Source: Garcia nutans (taxonomy: Eukaryota; Streptophyta; Magnoliopsida; Malpighiales; Euphorbiaceae). Taken from it: a stretch of 64,000 bases of DNA. The notes beneath the pieces are model-generated. The model saw only the letters and a list, made by a program, of their open reading frames with translations, was not told where the DNA came from and made no database searches. The DNA lies in contig CANTUV010000024.1 of the NCBI GenBank assembly GCA_947685225.1, positions 21,160,001 to 21,224,000 of the forward strand. The letters are read 5' to 3'. A program made the translations under genes and the position numbers. Of the stretch, positions 11,182-24,358 are shown one piece after another. Every line of letters starts with the position of its first letter. Positions within the stretch are counted from its first letter, which is position 1.

Positions 11182-13913
11182 GGAAATCTCTGAAAAAAAT
11201 TTACTACAGTTTTATCTGTAATTTGGACATCCCAAAATTCAGCAAAACACAACCTGCAAAAAGAAAACACTCCAAAATAATTTCAATTCACTATCTCAAC
11301 CATACTCCTCAATTTCACCAAGTTTCTCAAACATTTTTATATATAGATATATATAATTTAAAACTCATTTACTCTCCCATTTCCAATAAATTGACCCATA
11401 CATTTTTTTATAATATACAATACATAAAATTCAAAACATAATATATATTATGCATAATATTAAAAATGTACAATAACATGAAAATATATACATGCTGCTA
11501 ACAGTGTTTTTGATCTTTATAACAACTCAACAAGCTCAACTACAAGTTTAGACCCGACCTGGTCTAGAAGAACTCTCAGGCTCAGCTGAGTCTACCATGT
11601 CACCTGCGAGATAGAAACAATCGCGCTAAGCCGAAGCCTAGTGGTACAAACTTTGATAATAATAATAAAACTCAATGCAATGTCAATGAACAATGCATAT
11701 ATATGTCACATCATTTCATTTTCATATATTTTTTAAATATTTCATAATCACAATTGACATATAAACAAACACAAACATGGGCCCAAAGATAACTAACATG
11801 CTATTCAAATTTCAAAATTACTGTTTTGGTCTATAATGACACCATGTGTCTAGCCCCGTAGGCAATATATCCATGGATAATCCAATTAGATATGAGCTTA
11901 CGACCCAGTCTTTTCACTCAATCTATCTTCAAGGATTTATTTTTGCGGCTTACGACCCGGTATTTTCACCCCAAAAATATCAAATTTATCAGCTGGGTCT
12001 AGCTTATGACCCGGTCTTTTCACCAGCCCAGCGTTTAGCTCGTAGGCATGCCGCCAAACACAGAACTCTGAAAATTGAATAACATACTAGACATAATTTA
12101 TTCATTTTTCTCATTATTAATCTTTCTCATTGTCACATATTCAATCTAGACACATTGCCTTATTTTCACTTTTTTTCCTCACTTTTCTCATTTTTCACAT
12201 CTTTCTTATTTTTTTCACTTTTCTCATTTTTCTCATTTTGATCAATATCAATTCATTTCATTATACACATATCTCATTTTTGCATCACAATACATTACCC
12301 AATTACTTTGGGTATTTTTACATAATATACATATTTCACATTTTACACAATTTAGCCATTATCAATGGCTTTTCACAATGCATTTAACACATATATGACA
12401 TTACAAATGTCATAGCACATTATTCATACACAATCAATGTACTAAGTAGCTTAACACATTTTCCAAGCAAAATGTGTTAAGCCCAAATGTTATGCAAATA
12501 TAAACAATAAATTCAAAGTTTGTACATACCTCCACTAGCAACCCAAAGCAAGCCTAAAACAACATACAATCCTATCTTTCCAACTTGCCCTTCACCACTT
12601 GAATGAAGCAAATCAACCTCCCTCAATGCCTAAATTAAATGTGACAGCAAATAATCATTTAGTATCACATTTAATGGCATTTTCAATATTTAACCATAAT
12701 TAAACATCACTCCTACAAATTTTCAAAAATTTATCCTTTCCTTACTTTAACATTAGAATTTCATTCTACTATAATTAAATTACTGTTTTAAGTTTATTTA
12801 TATTATTAAAAACATATTTTAATACATTTAAATCATTTATATTATAAAAATACACTCTTATACATAAAATCTCAAAAATGGTATAACATTCCTCCATTGA
12901 AGGTTTTCCATTCCAACACAATCCATTACTCACTTCAAGCTTATATTCATTACTTTTAATACTAAACAACATGCTTAAAGAAATAAAATCACACAATTCA
13001 ACCACTTTGAAAAATCACTTTTCCAAAACCCTAAATCTCCACTTCCATTCTCAAACTCCAACCAAACACAACCAAATCCAATATTTGACTTCAAAATACT
13101 TGTTTATGAATCAAAACAACACATTTAGAACCAATTTGCACAATTAAAGCTCATGTTTTCAAAACCCCAAAAATCCATAACCCTAAATTCTCTCTATTCA
13201 CCATTCTTTTTCCAAACTCCATCATTTCAATCTCACTTTAAAATCATTGTTAACTAACCAAAATAACATCATACACACCAATTCCAACAATTATAACATA
13301 CTACTTCAAAAATTCAAAACTCACATAATCCAAATTTCCATGGAATTCAAAGAAAAGAGTTGGAAACTAACCAAATTTGATGGAAATCACCAAAAATCTA
13401 CTTAAAACTTGTTAAATCCTTCAATTTATGGAGTATGAAAGAATCAAAATCTTTCTCCAAGCTCCCATGGATATTCGGCCTAGGTGAAGAAGAAGAAGAA
13501 GAAGAAGAAAACTTTTTAAATTTTCTTTTTCTTTTCATCTTTATTTTTAAAACCATATATATATTAAAATAGTTTAATTATTAATTATTTAATTATTTAT
13601 TTAATAAATTAAAAGTCCTAATTTTTCTCTTCCATTCAAAAATAATTTATTTTTGAATTATTTTATTAATTTTAAATTTCTAAAAATTTATTTACAAAAA
13701 TACCATTAGACTTTGACTTTTCTTTTAAAAAGTGTTGACTTTTATATGTTATATATATTTTGCATATATATCACATATATATTCCACTTTTTCATTTAAA
13801 ATCCCTTCATTTTTCATTTAAAACCATTAATTTAATTTATCCTTTTAAATTATAATTTATTTTATCAAATTTTTTTAAAAATTAGAAATTTTCAAAAATT
13901 TTAGGATATTACA
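11182..13913 (-). mobile_element. Solo LTR S1, inner piece (minus strand)
   Basis: It continues 661-870 after removal of element A and ends GATATTACA; read from the other strand it begins TGTAATATCC, the Tekay LTR start. The segment around 11610-11640 (TCGCGCTAAGCC) is the reverse complement of the conserved CTTAGCGC region of the A and B LTRs. Joined, S1 is about 2.94 kb with no gag, pol, primer site or polypurine tract, so it is a solo LTR left by LTR-LTR recombination. It has its own array of CTTACGACCCGGTCTTTTCAC-like units (about 11890-12040) and a (GAA)n run at 13486-13510. Confidence 0.9.
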
Positions 13914-15098
13914 TGTCTCACTTGTCAGAGAGTGAAGGCTGAACACCAAGTTCTTTCGGGATTACTTCAGCCATTATCAGTGCCAGAGTGAAAATGGGAG
14001 CGAGTGACGATGGATTTTGTGGTTGGATTGCCTTTGACTCAGAAGAAGCATGATGCAATCTGGGTGATTGTTGATCTAATGACGACGACAGCTTATTTTC
14101 TTCTAGTTCGGATGGATTATTCTCTTAAGAGGTTGGCTGAGCTGTATATCAGTGAAATAGTGAGATTGTATGGAGTTCCAGTTTCTTTGGTATCTGACCG
14201 AGATCCCCGATTTACATCGAGATTGTGGAGAAGTTTACAGGATGCTTTAGGCTCTGGGTTACATTTTAGTACTATTTTCCATCCTCAAACAAATGGGCAG
14301 TCAGAGAGAGTGATATAGATTTTAGAGGACATGTTGAGGAGTTGTATCATTGATTTCTCTAGGAGCTGGGATAGATTTTTACCACTGATTGAGTTTGCTT
14401 ATAACAACAGTCATCAATCCAGTATTAGAATGACACCTTATGAGGCATTGTATGGTAGGAGATGCAAGACAACTCTATGTTGGGATGAGGCTGGAGAAGG
14501 TAAGTTGATTGGTCCTGATTTGATTAGGGAAACATAAGAGAAAGTAAAGTTGATTAGGAATTATCTGAAAGTAGCCTTGGACCGACAGAAATCATATTCA
14601 GATTTTAAAAAAAGAGACATAGAGTTCAGTGTAAGAAATAAAGTATTTTTGAAAGTCTCCTTGGAAGAAAATTTTGAGATTTGGTCGCAAAGGGAAGTTG
14701 AATCCTCATTTCATAGGATCTTATGAGGTACTGGAAAGAGTTGGACCAATGGCCTATAAACTAGCTTTACCACTTGAATTAGATCAAATTCAAAATGTCT
14801 TCTATGTCTCTATGCTTCTGAGGTACAGGTCAAACCCATCTCATATTTTGTCAGTGGAGTCTATTAAGGTGAGTATAGATCTGACTTATGAGAAAGAACC
14901 AGTGGCTATTTTTGCACGTGAAGTGAAGGAGTTGAGAAATAAGAATGTGCCACTTGTGAAAGTTCTTTGGAAGAATCACGCTACTAAAGAGGCAACATGA
15001 GAGAGTGAGCGGATGATGCAGAATTATTATCCCCAGTTGTTCTAAACTTAAAAACAGGTAATTTTGAGAACGAAATTTATTTGCAGAGGGAAAAAATT
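13914..15098 (+). pseudogene. Element T0 continued: integrase core, chromodomain and polypurine tract
   Basis: It resumes the integrase exactly after the S1 target duplication with CLTCQRVKAEHQV-like coding (13914-13955). The DDE core follows (MDFVVGLPLTQKKHDA from 14010; FHPQTNGQSERV about 14278-14318), then the chromodomain linker EKEPVAIFAREVKEL (about 14888-14935) and the chromodomain LVKVLWKNHATKEAT (about 14954-15000). Stops occur near 13990, 14319, 14536 and 14998. The polypurine tract GCAGAGGGAAAAAAT (15083-15097) precedes the 3' LTR. Confidence 0.93.
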
Positions 15099-15613
15099 GT
15101 AATATCCCAATATTTTAAAAATATTAATTTTTGAAAATTAAATAAATGATTTAAAAGTATATATTTATAATTAAGTGAAAAAAAATGTGTACATGATATA
15201 TATATGTAGATATACATAATATATATAAGTCAACATTTTAACTTGGTCAAATGATATTTTAATTATTAAAATAGTAATTAAGTGTAGAGTTGATTGTTGT
15301 ATATCAAGATCAGAGACAAACTGCCAGCATGTATACATTTTATATTTTTGTACGTATTGATTTCATGTATATTACGTATATTCCGCAAACTATCAAAAAT
15401 ATTTTGGATAAACCTTTGGTAATAAAGTATACATATGTGTTTTAGCAAGTAATATTTCATCTATTATTTATATAATATCAGTTGAATGTATTAAATTTAT
15501 ACAGATTTTATAAGTGAAGATTTATTTTGTTAAAATGGGTTGTGACATTCTTGTATCTTATATTCGTATTTTACATATGTTGAGAGTATGTAGTGTATGT
15601 AAAGGGTGTTACA
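15099..15613 (+). repeat. 3' LTR of T0, internally deleted (515 bp)
   Basis: It begins TGTAATATCCC and ends GGGTGTTACA, but is 515 bp against about 2.5 kb in A and B. The first ~185 bases match the LTR start. From about 15290 it matches the LTR end (TTGATTGTTG, then CAAGATCAGAGAC). About 2 kb including the minisatellites is missing. In element A both sides of the missing part carry AAGTG, suggesting a microhomology deletion. Confidence 0.88.
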
Positions 15614-16980
15614 GTACTCCAGCCAAACAACATTGAGCATGCAGGAAAATCACTTATTATCCACATCAATGTTGCTTGTATTGTGAAATTATTACACTTT
15701 GTTGCATCATATGTTACTACCCCAACATCCCATAGCATTTGAAACTCTGCTATTAAGTGCAATAAATATACATCTAGCTTTTCTTTAGGATTTTTAGGTC
15801 CAAGAACTATTATCATTAAGAACATATATTCATCCTTCGAGCACAACCAAGGTGGCAAATTATACAGTGTCAAAATTGCTGGCCATGATGAATATTGTTG
15901 GCCATATTGACCAAAGGGTTGGAATTCATCAGTGCATAAACCCAACCTTACATTTCGTTCCTCTGGATGTGTCATATTAAAATGCTTCTAAGAAGGAGCA
16001 TCAGATGGATGACGCATTACCCATTCTTTTATAAAATGTTCTGCATGCCATGTCATATTAGAAGTCGTCATTTCTGAAACATACAAGCATTGTAGCCTCA
16101 AAGTTAGAGGGAAGTAATACATCTTCTTATGTGGGCAATTATTGGTATGTTGACCAACACCTTTATGTTTTTTCATATGCCAAGGTTGTTGACAACACTT
16201 ACAACTTGTTCATTCTGAATCGACACCCCAATATAGCATACAACCATTTAGACAATAATGTATCTTCTTTATGGGTAATCCTAGACTTTTCATAATTTTT
16301 TTGTGCCATAAAATCCAGAAGTCATGACATTTTCAGCTGGCAGACAATCCTTTATAAATTGATAAATTTCATCATAACAATGCTTAGGTATGTGAAATTC
16401 ATATTTGAAGTACAACATTCGAGCCATAACTAACAATTGTGTGTGATTTTCACAACCCGGCCATAACTCTTGATGTGCAGCTTCAAGCATATCATACAAA
16501 TGTTATGCTGTAGAATTGGGGATTTCCTGAGTAGGATTGAAGTTTGGTCCCACCTGCATCATACACCATTTGCTCATACAATTTAGAGGATGTTGCTTCA
16601 TCCATCACAATAGTATGATCAATCACATTAAGTTCACCATCAAACCTGACACAAACTTCCTCTTCATAAATATTCCTCGTATACCGGACTTCTCCATGTA
16701 AAATCCATTCATAATAATTTGGTACTAATCCATACTTCTCAAAAAAAAAAAAAAAAAGATGATATCGGGCAATATTAATTTTATAATAACATCAATTTTG
16801 ACATTTATGCAAATTGCATGGACACTTTATTTTATCACCATCCATACATTCGAGATGTGCAAATGCAAGGGCAATAAATTTGTCAACCTAGCAAAATAAT
16901 TATAATCTAAGAGGCCATCTTCCAGACAATAATACATCCACGTACGATCAGACCTCATGTTAAAGTCTGCGAAAAGAGTT
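15614..16980 (-). pseudogene. CACTA (En/Spm) TNP2-type transposase, decayed and truncated
   Basis: Read on the minus strand, the region gives an N-terminal transposase-associated domain (RTWMYYCLEDGLLDY, about 16950-16905; CPCNLHKCQN, about 16830-16800), then the TNP2 part: HQELWPGCENHT (about 16480-16440), NGCMLYW (about 16250), GLCTDEFQPFG and ILTLYNLPPWLC (about 15950-15840), GPKNPKEKLDVYL and LWDVGVVTYDA (about 15810-15700). These are hallmark stretches of CACTA transposases, which cut the element out in the nucleus. Frameshifts (for example near 16870) and stops (for example near 16213 and 16500) break it. Its 3' part is cut at 15613 by T0, which inserted after the GWST motif. Confidence 0.88.
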
Positions 16981-19440
16981 CTCATTAAAAATTTAACAAT
17001 TATGTTTGATATTTTAATTTGAATTTCATATCCACCATATATCTCTATATTTATAATTTAAGCTTAGGGACCTATCCCATTAAAAAATGCATTGAATATA
17101 CAACCATACAAAGATAGCAAATATTCATACACTTGTAGAAATTTAAGTATGAGGTTTGAATATTATTCAATATAAAGTGTATATTTTTAATTAAATTTAT
17201 AAATTAATTAATTAATTAAGACTCTAAGTAGACCCATCGGTGAAGCTCACCAAATGGGTACTAAGATTCATAATGCTTATTGTAATTTAGTTTGTAATTT
17301 TATAAGATTAAATAAAAAACTCTTTTTTTTTTTGTAGAAAATTCAGCAGTGTTTCTCCTAAAATGGTAACTATCAATCTATAATTTATAATGTCCCTACA
17401 AATAAAAAAAACTCTAATAATTTAGATCACCATTATATCACCCAAATAACATCAATAACTCCCAATCATAAGCATTCAATTAAAAATAAGCATGATAATA
17501 TACATTATGCAACAAAGCAAACTTCATCTAGAATATTCATAATATAATTGATCTATACAAGCATACAAGTCAAAAACGTTATCCTTAAATCACCTTAAAA
17601 CTTAACCAATACAAGCAATGTTGGGGATTGTCCAAAACCATTGTATTAGTTCCATTAAAAAAAATTGAAAATCAAGGCTTCTCTATAAAATTAATAAATA
17701 TAAGATCTTACAAATGAGTAGACAATATTGATTGGCATAATAATTTCGCAAGCCACAATATGATATTTATAAATGAGAAATTAGAATAAAAAATAAAACA
17801 GTGTCAATATGGAGCTAAAGAAATAAATGAAATTCAAACTAGCAATACCAAATTAATTAGCAGGTGGACATAAAGAAACTAAATTGTAGTAGTATTGTGC
17901 CTGGAAATAAAAGTACAATAATACCAAAAGTAGCAGCAAACAAACAAGAGCTCTATCATGTGCTTCTACTATAAAAGCAGCAGTTCAACAGTAAAAGAAG
18001 CTACAAATATAATAAAATCTCAAAACTCAGAAGTAGCTTCCTAATATAAACAATAACAATATTTGGTTTGTTTCAACAATAACAATCTTGAAAACTAATA
18101 TTAGGCTATGAGTTTGAGGTGATTATATTGTAAAATTTGGATGAAGTTTTTCTGTGGCAGCCATGGCTAATAGCAGCTCCAAGTGAATAAAAGGAAGAAG
18201 AAGAAGGTGACAAGATGCAAAACTTATTGATGCCCTTTCGTTGAAAGAATTACATATTAAGTATAATACATGTCTTGGTTTTTTTATTACTCTCTAAAAG
18301 CAAATTTTAGTTTTGTGTTTGTTAGTTGGAGTTTATAGCATAAAGAAAGAAAAAAAAAGCAACTAGTTGAAGAGAGAGAACAAGGAGACAAAAAAAGAGG
18401 TTGAAAGATTGAAGGGAATACACATTTAGATAATACAAATATAAGATGTCATGTGTAGCCACACTCAATGTTGCATCCATGCAAGACAATCAATCATATT
18501 TTGCATTCAAACACCACAAGACAATCAAGCCTCAATTCTTCAAATGAATTTGAGAAAAAATTAAAAAATTAGAGAAGAGATAGCTCATTTCCATAAAATA
18601 TCCAACCACAACGATCACCATAATTAAACCATAGCACTGATCTTGATTAAAGTGTATTGTTTAAAATATTAATTACTAAAAAAATTACAAATAATTGGAG
18701 CACACATAGCAATAAATTAAATGAGAGAGATAAAAGTAATACATCAAAAGCAGCCTGTAATAATAATTCACTTTAAATAGTGATTTTGCATTCAAATGAA
18801 ACTATTGTAGCCTTTTTTCTTTATCTAAATGTTAAAATAAAAAAAGGAAAGAAATAAAGAAAGAAAATAAATGGGCTCCATATCCACTTTTTAAAGTTTA
18901 CTAATATAAACCATATAAATTGTTATTTTATGTTTTTAAAATGCTTAAGCTATCCATGTTTGTTTCCCAAGAAAACAAAAGATAATTGAAACTAAAACAA
19001 CAAAAACTCATGTTTGAAAAAAAAAAACTCAACAACCCATATATTTAAAGGAATTTGGAGTGCGTTGGAAATAAAGGGAAAACACTGAATCCAGAAGAAA
19101 TTAATTCCAAACTTGTAGATTTTGATTCTATTTTATGCTTTTTATTTTTCTTTAAGATGGAAAAGAAAAGAAAAAATGAGTGTGATAGGCATTTGAAAGT
19201 GGGTCTAAATTAGAGATTGCTTGCTTGCCGGTGCCTATGTTCTTAATAATATGTACTAAACCCAATAAAGAACTAAAGTTCTATAAGAGCCAGAGCTTCT
19301 AACAAATTCAATAAATTTAAATAAACAATAAATAAGGGAATTTAGTCAATAAACTAATCAATAAAACATTCAATTCATTTCCCTTTCACTTTTATAATTA
19401 TTTGTTATTATATATATCATAAAAAAAATAAAAGCAAAAA
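16981..19440. other. AT-rich stretch with no recognised gene
   Basis: I found no coding similarity on either strand. If the TNP2 fragment and the CACTA terminus at 44457 are one element, this would be its upstream region. Homopolymer and short A/T runs are frequent (for example the A run at 16741-16757). Confidence 0.5.
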
Positions 19441-19469
19441 ATAAAATAAAAAAGAAATAAAATTTATAA

Positions 19470-19560
19470 CCATCAAGGTTTAGCTTGATGATAAGAAGCG
19501 TGTCGCTCCTGCTTAGATCTCAATTTCGAATTATAAGTGTCCCTCCCTCAATTATAATTA
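19470..19560 (+). mobile_element. Possible tRNA-derived SINE head
   Basis: GGTTTAGCTTGATGATAAG resembles a degenerate pol III A box, and about 35 bases later ATCTCAATTTCGAAT resembles a B box (TTCGAAT core). The spacing and the intervening TGTCGCTCCTGC stretch recall plant SINE heads. An AT-rich stretch follows. No target duplication was established. Confidence 0.4.
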
Positions 19561-19739
19561 TTAAAAATATTAAATTTAGAAAAAGAAAAATAATGTAGAA
19601 AGAGAAAAAGTGTGTTTGAATAGACAAGGAGACAAAGGAAGGATAATGGGAAGAAAAGAACAAACATTGATATTTTGTTTTATATTTTTTGATTGGAAAG
19701 TAACCACAACATCATTATTATTTTGAAAATGACTTACCC

Positions 19740-20065
19740 AAAGCAACAATACCCCAAAATCCTTTATCTCTATTGTCGTTCCAATTGTCTTTCCCTTTAA
19801 TTGCTAGTAATGAAAATGCCCAAACCAAACCAGTAGAGAATGAGAAAATTGATGTAGTTATTGAAGGAATGGTGTATTGCCTAAGTTATGATCACTATGG
19901 ATCATGGTCGTTAAGTGGGGCTAAGCCAATTCCTTACACTGAAATTAGTGTAATTTGAAAAAACCATTTAAATCCATAAGTTAGTTATTACAAGGCACTT
20001 GAAGCTAAATAGAATGGTTATTTCTACGCACAACTTGATGGGTTCAACATGTAAATTGTACAGCG
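19740..20065 (+). pseudogene. Ole e 1-like (pollen allergen/extensin domain) secreted protein pseudogene
   Basis: The readable part is VIEGMVYCLSYDHYGSWSL followed by SGAKPIPYTEISVI (about 19854-19956), the start of the Pollen_Ole_e_1 domain of proline-rich and arabinogalactan-type wall proteins. After a stop at 19957 the same domain continues with VSYYKALEAK and NGYFYAQLDGF (about 19980-20048). No ATG-initiated signal peptide is intact, the expected cysteine after VYC is tyrosine, and several stops occur. The family acts in the cell wall; this copy is inactive. The family call is from memory of conserved motifs. Confidence 0.65.
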
Positions 20066-20310
20066 CGAAGCTATCATATGATATAAAGAGCACATATAAG
20101 ACTCTATTTAAAAAGGCTTTTAAGTACTCCTTAGTGAACTTTGCTTATAAATAAATAATTCTAAAGTAGTATATCATATTTTACTACTTAATGAATTTTG
20201 CTACAACTACAAGATATAATTACAACTAATTGATATCAAATATATATTAGATAAAAATCCACTATTTTATATTATCTAACACTTATCATTATATATTAAG
20301 ACAAATAATA

Positions 20311-21052
20311 ATATTTGTGGGCAAGTCCTTTTAGTCACATAGTAGATACAACTCTCAAGTTCAAAGAAACACAATTTCAATACATAGAAGAAGAGCTCTC
20401 CGACAAGAATCCTCTTCTTCTCAAATATAACTCAATTCATAAGAAAATTCTAGTCCTTCTACATAATGGAAAACCCATTGCAAAATCAGTTGTCATCCTT
20501 TAATACTTCGATGAAATTTGGCCAAACAATGCCATCTTGCCTAAAAATCCCTATGGCAATGTCATGGCTCACTTCTAGGCTAAGTTTATGCATCAAAAGG
20601 TAAATAAATTAATTAACAATAATTAGTTGTGTTAGTGTGAACAGTTAGATATAATAACTAAGTGGTATTTTTTTATGATATTAGGAAATTTATGCAAATC
20701 TTTGCAACAACAATAAAGAGTTTGGGAACTCAAGGGAGGGAGAAAGAGAAGATCATGGAAGAAAGGCATCAACAACTTAAGTTTCATGAGAATGAGCTTA
20801 ATAAAAAGAACTTCTTTGGAGGTGATCAAACTATTCGGTACTTAGATATTGTTATATTTTGTTTAATTTATGGATTTAAAATCATTTAAGATGCTCTACA
20901 ACTAGAATTCATAAGAGAAAAGAAATTTCCAGGAATGTGGAAGTGGGTAGGAAGAGTTATTGAATTTGATGATGTCAAAGAAAGCTTGCCTCCTAGATAA
21001 AAAACATATTGATTTCATTAAAGCTTTATTTGGAGCTACAAAGACTTCTTAA
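20311..21052 (+). pseudogene. Tau-class glutathione S-transferase pseudogene (two exons)
   Basis: Exon 1 encodes WASPFSHIVDTTLKFKETQF, then the YIEEELSDKNPLLLKYN and GKPIAKSVVIL stretches (about 20319-20500), the thioredoxin-fold N-terminal domain of GSTU enzymes. An 85-bp GT-AG intron (20600-20684) sits at the family's usual place. Exon 2 encodes the C-terminal helical domain (NELNKKNFFGGDQTIRYLDI, about 20800-20850) to a stop at 21050-21052. The start codon and first residues are missing. Stops occur at about 20501, 20576 (Trp to stop) and 20887, with a frameshift near 20998. Tau GSTs conjugate glutathione to electrophiles and xenobiotics in the cytosol; this copy cannot. It lies opposite to the TNP2 remnant. 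Confidence 0.9.
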
Positions 21053-23125
21053 CTATTCCAACTAAAAGCATTTGTAATGATTTTTAACATATTATACACT
21101 ATAAGATTAGTAATATATTACTAATGAAAAGAGAATAAGGCCAGTTTCATTCTTGAGTTGTAATTTCTTCAATTTTTAGTTTTCTTCCTCAAAAATAACT
21201 TCTGATATATTCTTTTTAATCAAGCACTAGACTACACTGTAAAATTATATTACCAAATGTATATTGTAGCATTTGCTTTAAGCCTATTTGGTTGCATAAG
21301 AAGAGAATACTTTAGCTTCATGAAAGTGGGTTGCTAATCTCCTTAAATTTATCTAGTTGTGATCAATGATTAATCTGGTATTGGCTCAATATAATTAGAA
21401 GTTATGTTCACATGGTATCTAAAGTTTTTTCTCCAACAAAAACTATAAATTTGAAATAATCCTGAATGGGTGCTACAGAAGTGACGTTAATTATATAATA
21501 ATTAGCATTTAATATTGTATATATTTTCTACTAATCACTGAATAAAGTTTAGCTAATTGCTGCTTAAAGAATCAATTTTTTTTTCAACTTGTCTCTACTT
21601 ATCTTTGATTTTGTCTTTTAATTCCTTTTGTTATCAACGTCGCATATGACACATAATCATACAAATCCACCATATATGGAAAGAGAGAGTATAGTTGTAG
21701 TCTTGATGCCTTTAAATTGCTCTAGTAAAACCATATACCATATATCAATAAAAAAAAATGCATCCATCATAGTAACATCACACCAACAACCAAAAAAACA
21801 AACCCCAACCTAGGATATCAACAGTAAATAACTAATCAATTTAGCAACATGCAACTCCTCTATATCAATAATACATCAGTAGCAAAATATCATGACATCA
21901 AGTTTTTTAATAGCAAAATATCACAGCCATACCATAATTTTACTTATTAATAATTTAGCAAATCCAATAGTACATCATCACATCCATACCAATTCAATAA
22001 AAACACCCTAAATTCTTGAGATAAACAATCTAAAAAAAGGCTATAGACAAGTTTTACAGTTTCAAAATTAAAAAGGAAAAGGCTTGGATATTTTCTACTG
22101 GAATGTCTTGTTAATTTTCATTTGGGTAACAAGTCCCTATTAATTTGGAAATTAAATGCCTAATCATTTATCAAAAATGACAAAAACCAAGTGACATTGT
22201 TGAATTCAACATTGTATTTACATGTCCCCTTGTAATTTTTCTTAGTGTGCTGAAAACCCAAAGAAAGCCTAAGACAGATTTGGGGATTATGAATAATTAA
22301 AGAGTTGTTTGCCTGAAAACCTATATCATCGGCCCTCAAAATTTCACCTTTCACATCCCCTTTTCATTTCTGATTTTTTTGTAACTAATCTATCCTTGAA
22401 CTATTTGTGGGATGAAGGGTATTAGTCTTTGCTGTGAAAGTTAATACTTAATTTTCTTCGTTTCTTCTTAAAATGATCCATTTAAATTTTAGGCTATAGA
22501 CTATTTAGCACAAAAATTCCCTAAATTGATTTGTAAAAAACCTAAATTTTTTTATTGAAATTAACAAAACCTAAAGATACTGATTATAAATTAAGAAAAC
22601 CATAAACAATCAAAGAATTATACACTTACATAATAAATCATTAAGAATTTGGAAAATAAAAGCATACATAAAGATGAAGCTTCTTCGATGAAACTGACCG
22701 GTGAAAGATTATTTAGACAAAGCTTCTTTAACTGGAAGAAGTGAAAAAGAGGGAGCTTAAGGTTTTCAGGAAGTAAGATAGAGAGAGCATGATGGTGGTG
22801 TGAGATAGAGGAAAGTGCGAGAGAGAGAGAGAGAGAGTCGAGGGAGAGAGAAAAGAAATTTAAAAGAAAGAGATGATGAAATGAAAAAGGAAAAGAAAAC
22901 TTATTAACTTATATATTCTAAAATATAAATGGAAATAAAAACAAAAACAAAAATTAAATAAATTTAATTAAAAAATTTACACAGTAGAGACAAAAATATA
23001 CACAAAACATATTTTTGTATGTTGCAGGAGACTTTTCACCGAGAAATTTCAACAGGAAAATTTCCCTCCATCCTTTATAAATGGATAAAAATTCGTTAAA
23101 GCAAATCCATTTCTATTTTTGCTTT
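21053..23125. other. AT-rich non-coding stretch with a (GA)n microsatellite
   Basis: No protein similarity was recognised. A (GA)n run lies at 22819-22837 within a purine-rich block (about 22740-22900) that could be an old 5' UTR or element leader read in either direction. The copia element C begins at 23126. Confidence 0.5.
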
Positions 23126-24343
23126 TGTTGTCTCAAGATAACAATAAAGAGAGGGGGTGAATTGGTTTGGTTTAAGAATTGATGACTAATTCAAAAATCA
23201 AAGATTAAGATGAAATATAGAAGATGTAGAAGAAGATTAAGTAGAAGATGGAACACAAAGATTTATAGTGTTTCGGATTTACCTTGATCCTGCATCCACT
23301 TCCTTAACAATTTGTTAAGGTTCTACTAGCTTTGAGTTTTTACAAGGTTAACTCTACTTGGTGCTTTCTCTAGCTCACACCAAACTACTACAATGGTTTG
23401 AGATCACTTCCTCACAACCCTTACAAGAGTTTCTTGGGCTCACTCTCATAACTTAAGTGTTTCCAAGCTCACACTTAAACTTAAGATGGTGTTTAATGCT
23501 TATACCAAACACTCAATTAATACAAAAAGTGATTTTGATGCAAAAAAAAGAAAGATGTTCAAAAAAGGTATTACAATCACAAACTTACATAAAAATAAAG
23601 TTACTTAAGGTATTTATAGCCTTCAAGTTAGGAATTAACCGTTTGAGGTTAGGGCCAACATGTTTGATTATTGTCTTCCACTAATTTCTCTGCCAGAGCA
23701 ATTTTCTGGTCAGACTACTAAGGGTCCGGTCAAAAATAGTATAGTCCGGTCGGAATTATGCCTGGTCCGGTCGAAGTAATTGAAATTCTGCTTAATGCTC
23801 TTCCAACGGTTGGTTCATGTGGCTTTCACTTATTGAGTGGAGATGCAATAGCTTCTGACTTGAGCAATTTTTAAATAGTTTAGTCAGACTTGCATCAGGT
23901 CCAGTCAGAATATCTTAGGCATACCCTTGACTAGGAAACCTACTAGATATTTTGGAGAAAATTGGCTTTTATGGTCCAGTCGGAATATCTTGGAGTCTGG
24001 TTAGACTTATGTGGTACTCTGAGAAAATGGTAGTACTTCTGACCGTGAATCCTTCTGTGTATTTTTGCTCTTTTCTCATTCAAAGGTCCGATCGGTATGC
24101 CATATAGTTCAATCAAACTTGATGTGGTACGGTGTGATTTTGGGAGTATTCTCCACCGTGAAACCTTCGGCGTCTTTTGGCTCATTTTGTCATCCATGGT
24201 CAGGTAGGGCATCTAGGTAGTCTGATCAGACTTTTAATTTGTTCTTCAAAAGAAATAATTTCCTGTAAAATGTAATTTGGTGCAAGTGTTAGTTAAATTC
24301 AATTTGATTGCCTAAGATAAAAAATAAGAGGATTTGGTTAACA
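23126..24343 (-). repeat. 3' LTR of copia element C (1218 bp)
   Basis: It starts TGTTGTCTCAAG, ends GGTTAACA, and matches 42967-44226 along its length with scattered differences. It contains several GGTCCGGTC/GGTCCGATC-like repeats (about 23700-24230). Confidence 0.9.
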
Positions 24344-24358
24344 ATCTCTCCCTTTTTT
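24344..24358 (-). promoter_or_regulatory. Polypurine tract of copia element C
   Basis: Reading minus, an A-rich run followed by GGGAGAGAT lies directly against the LTR end. This is the expected plus-strand primer position of a minus-strand element. Confidence 0.85.
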
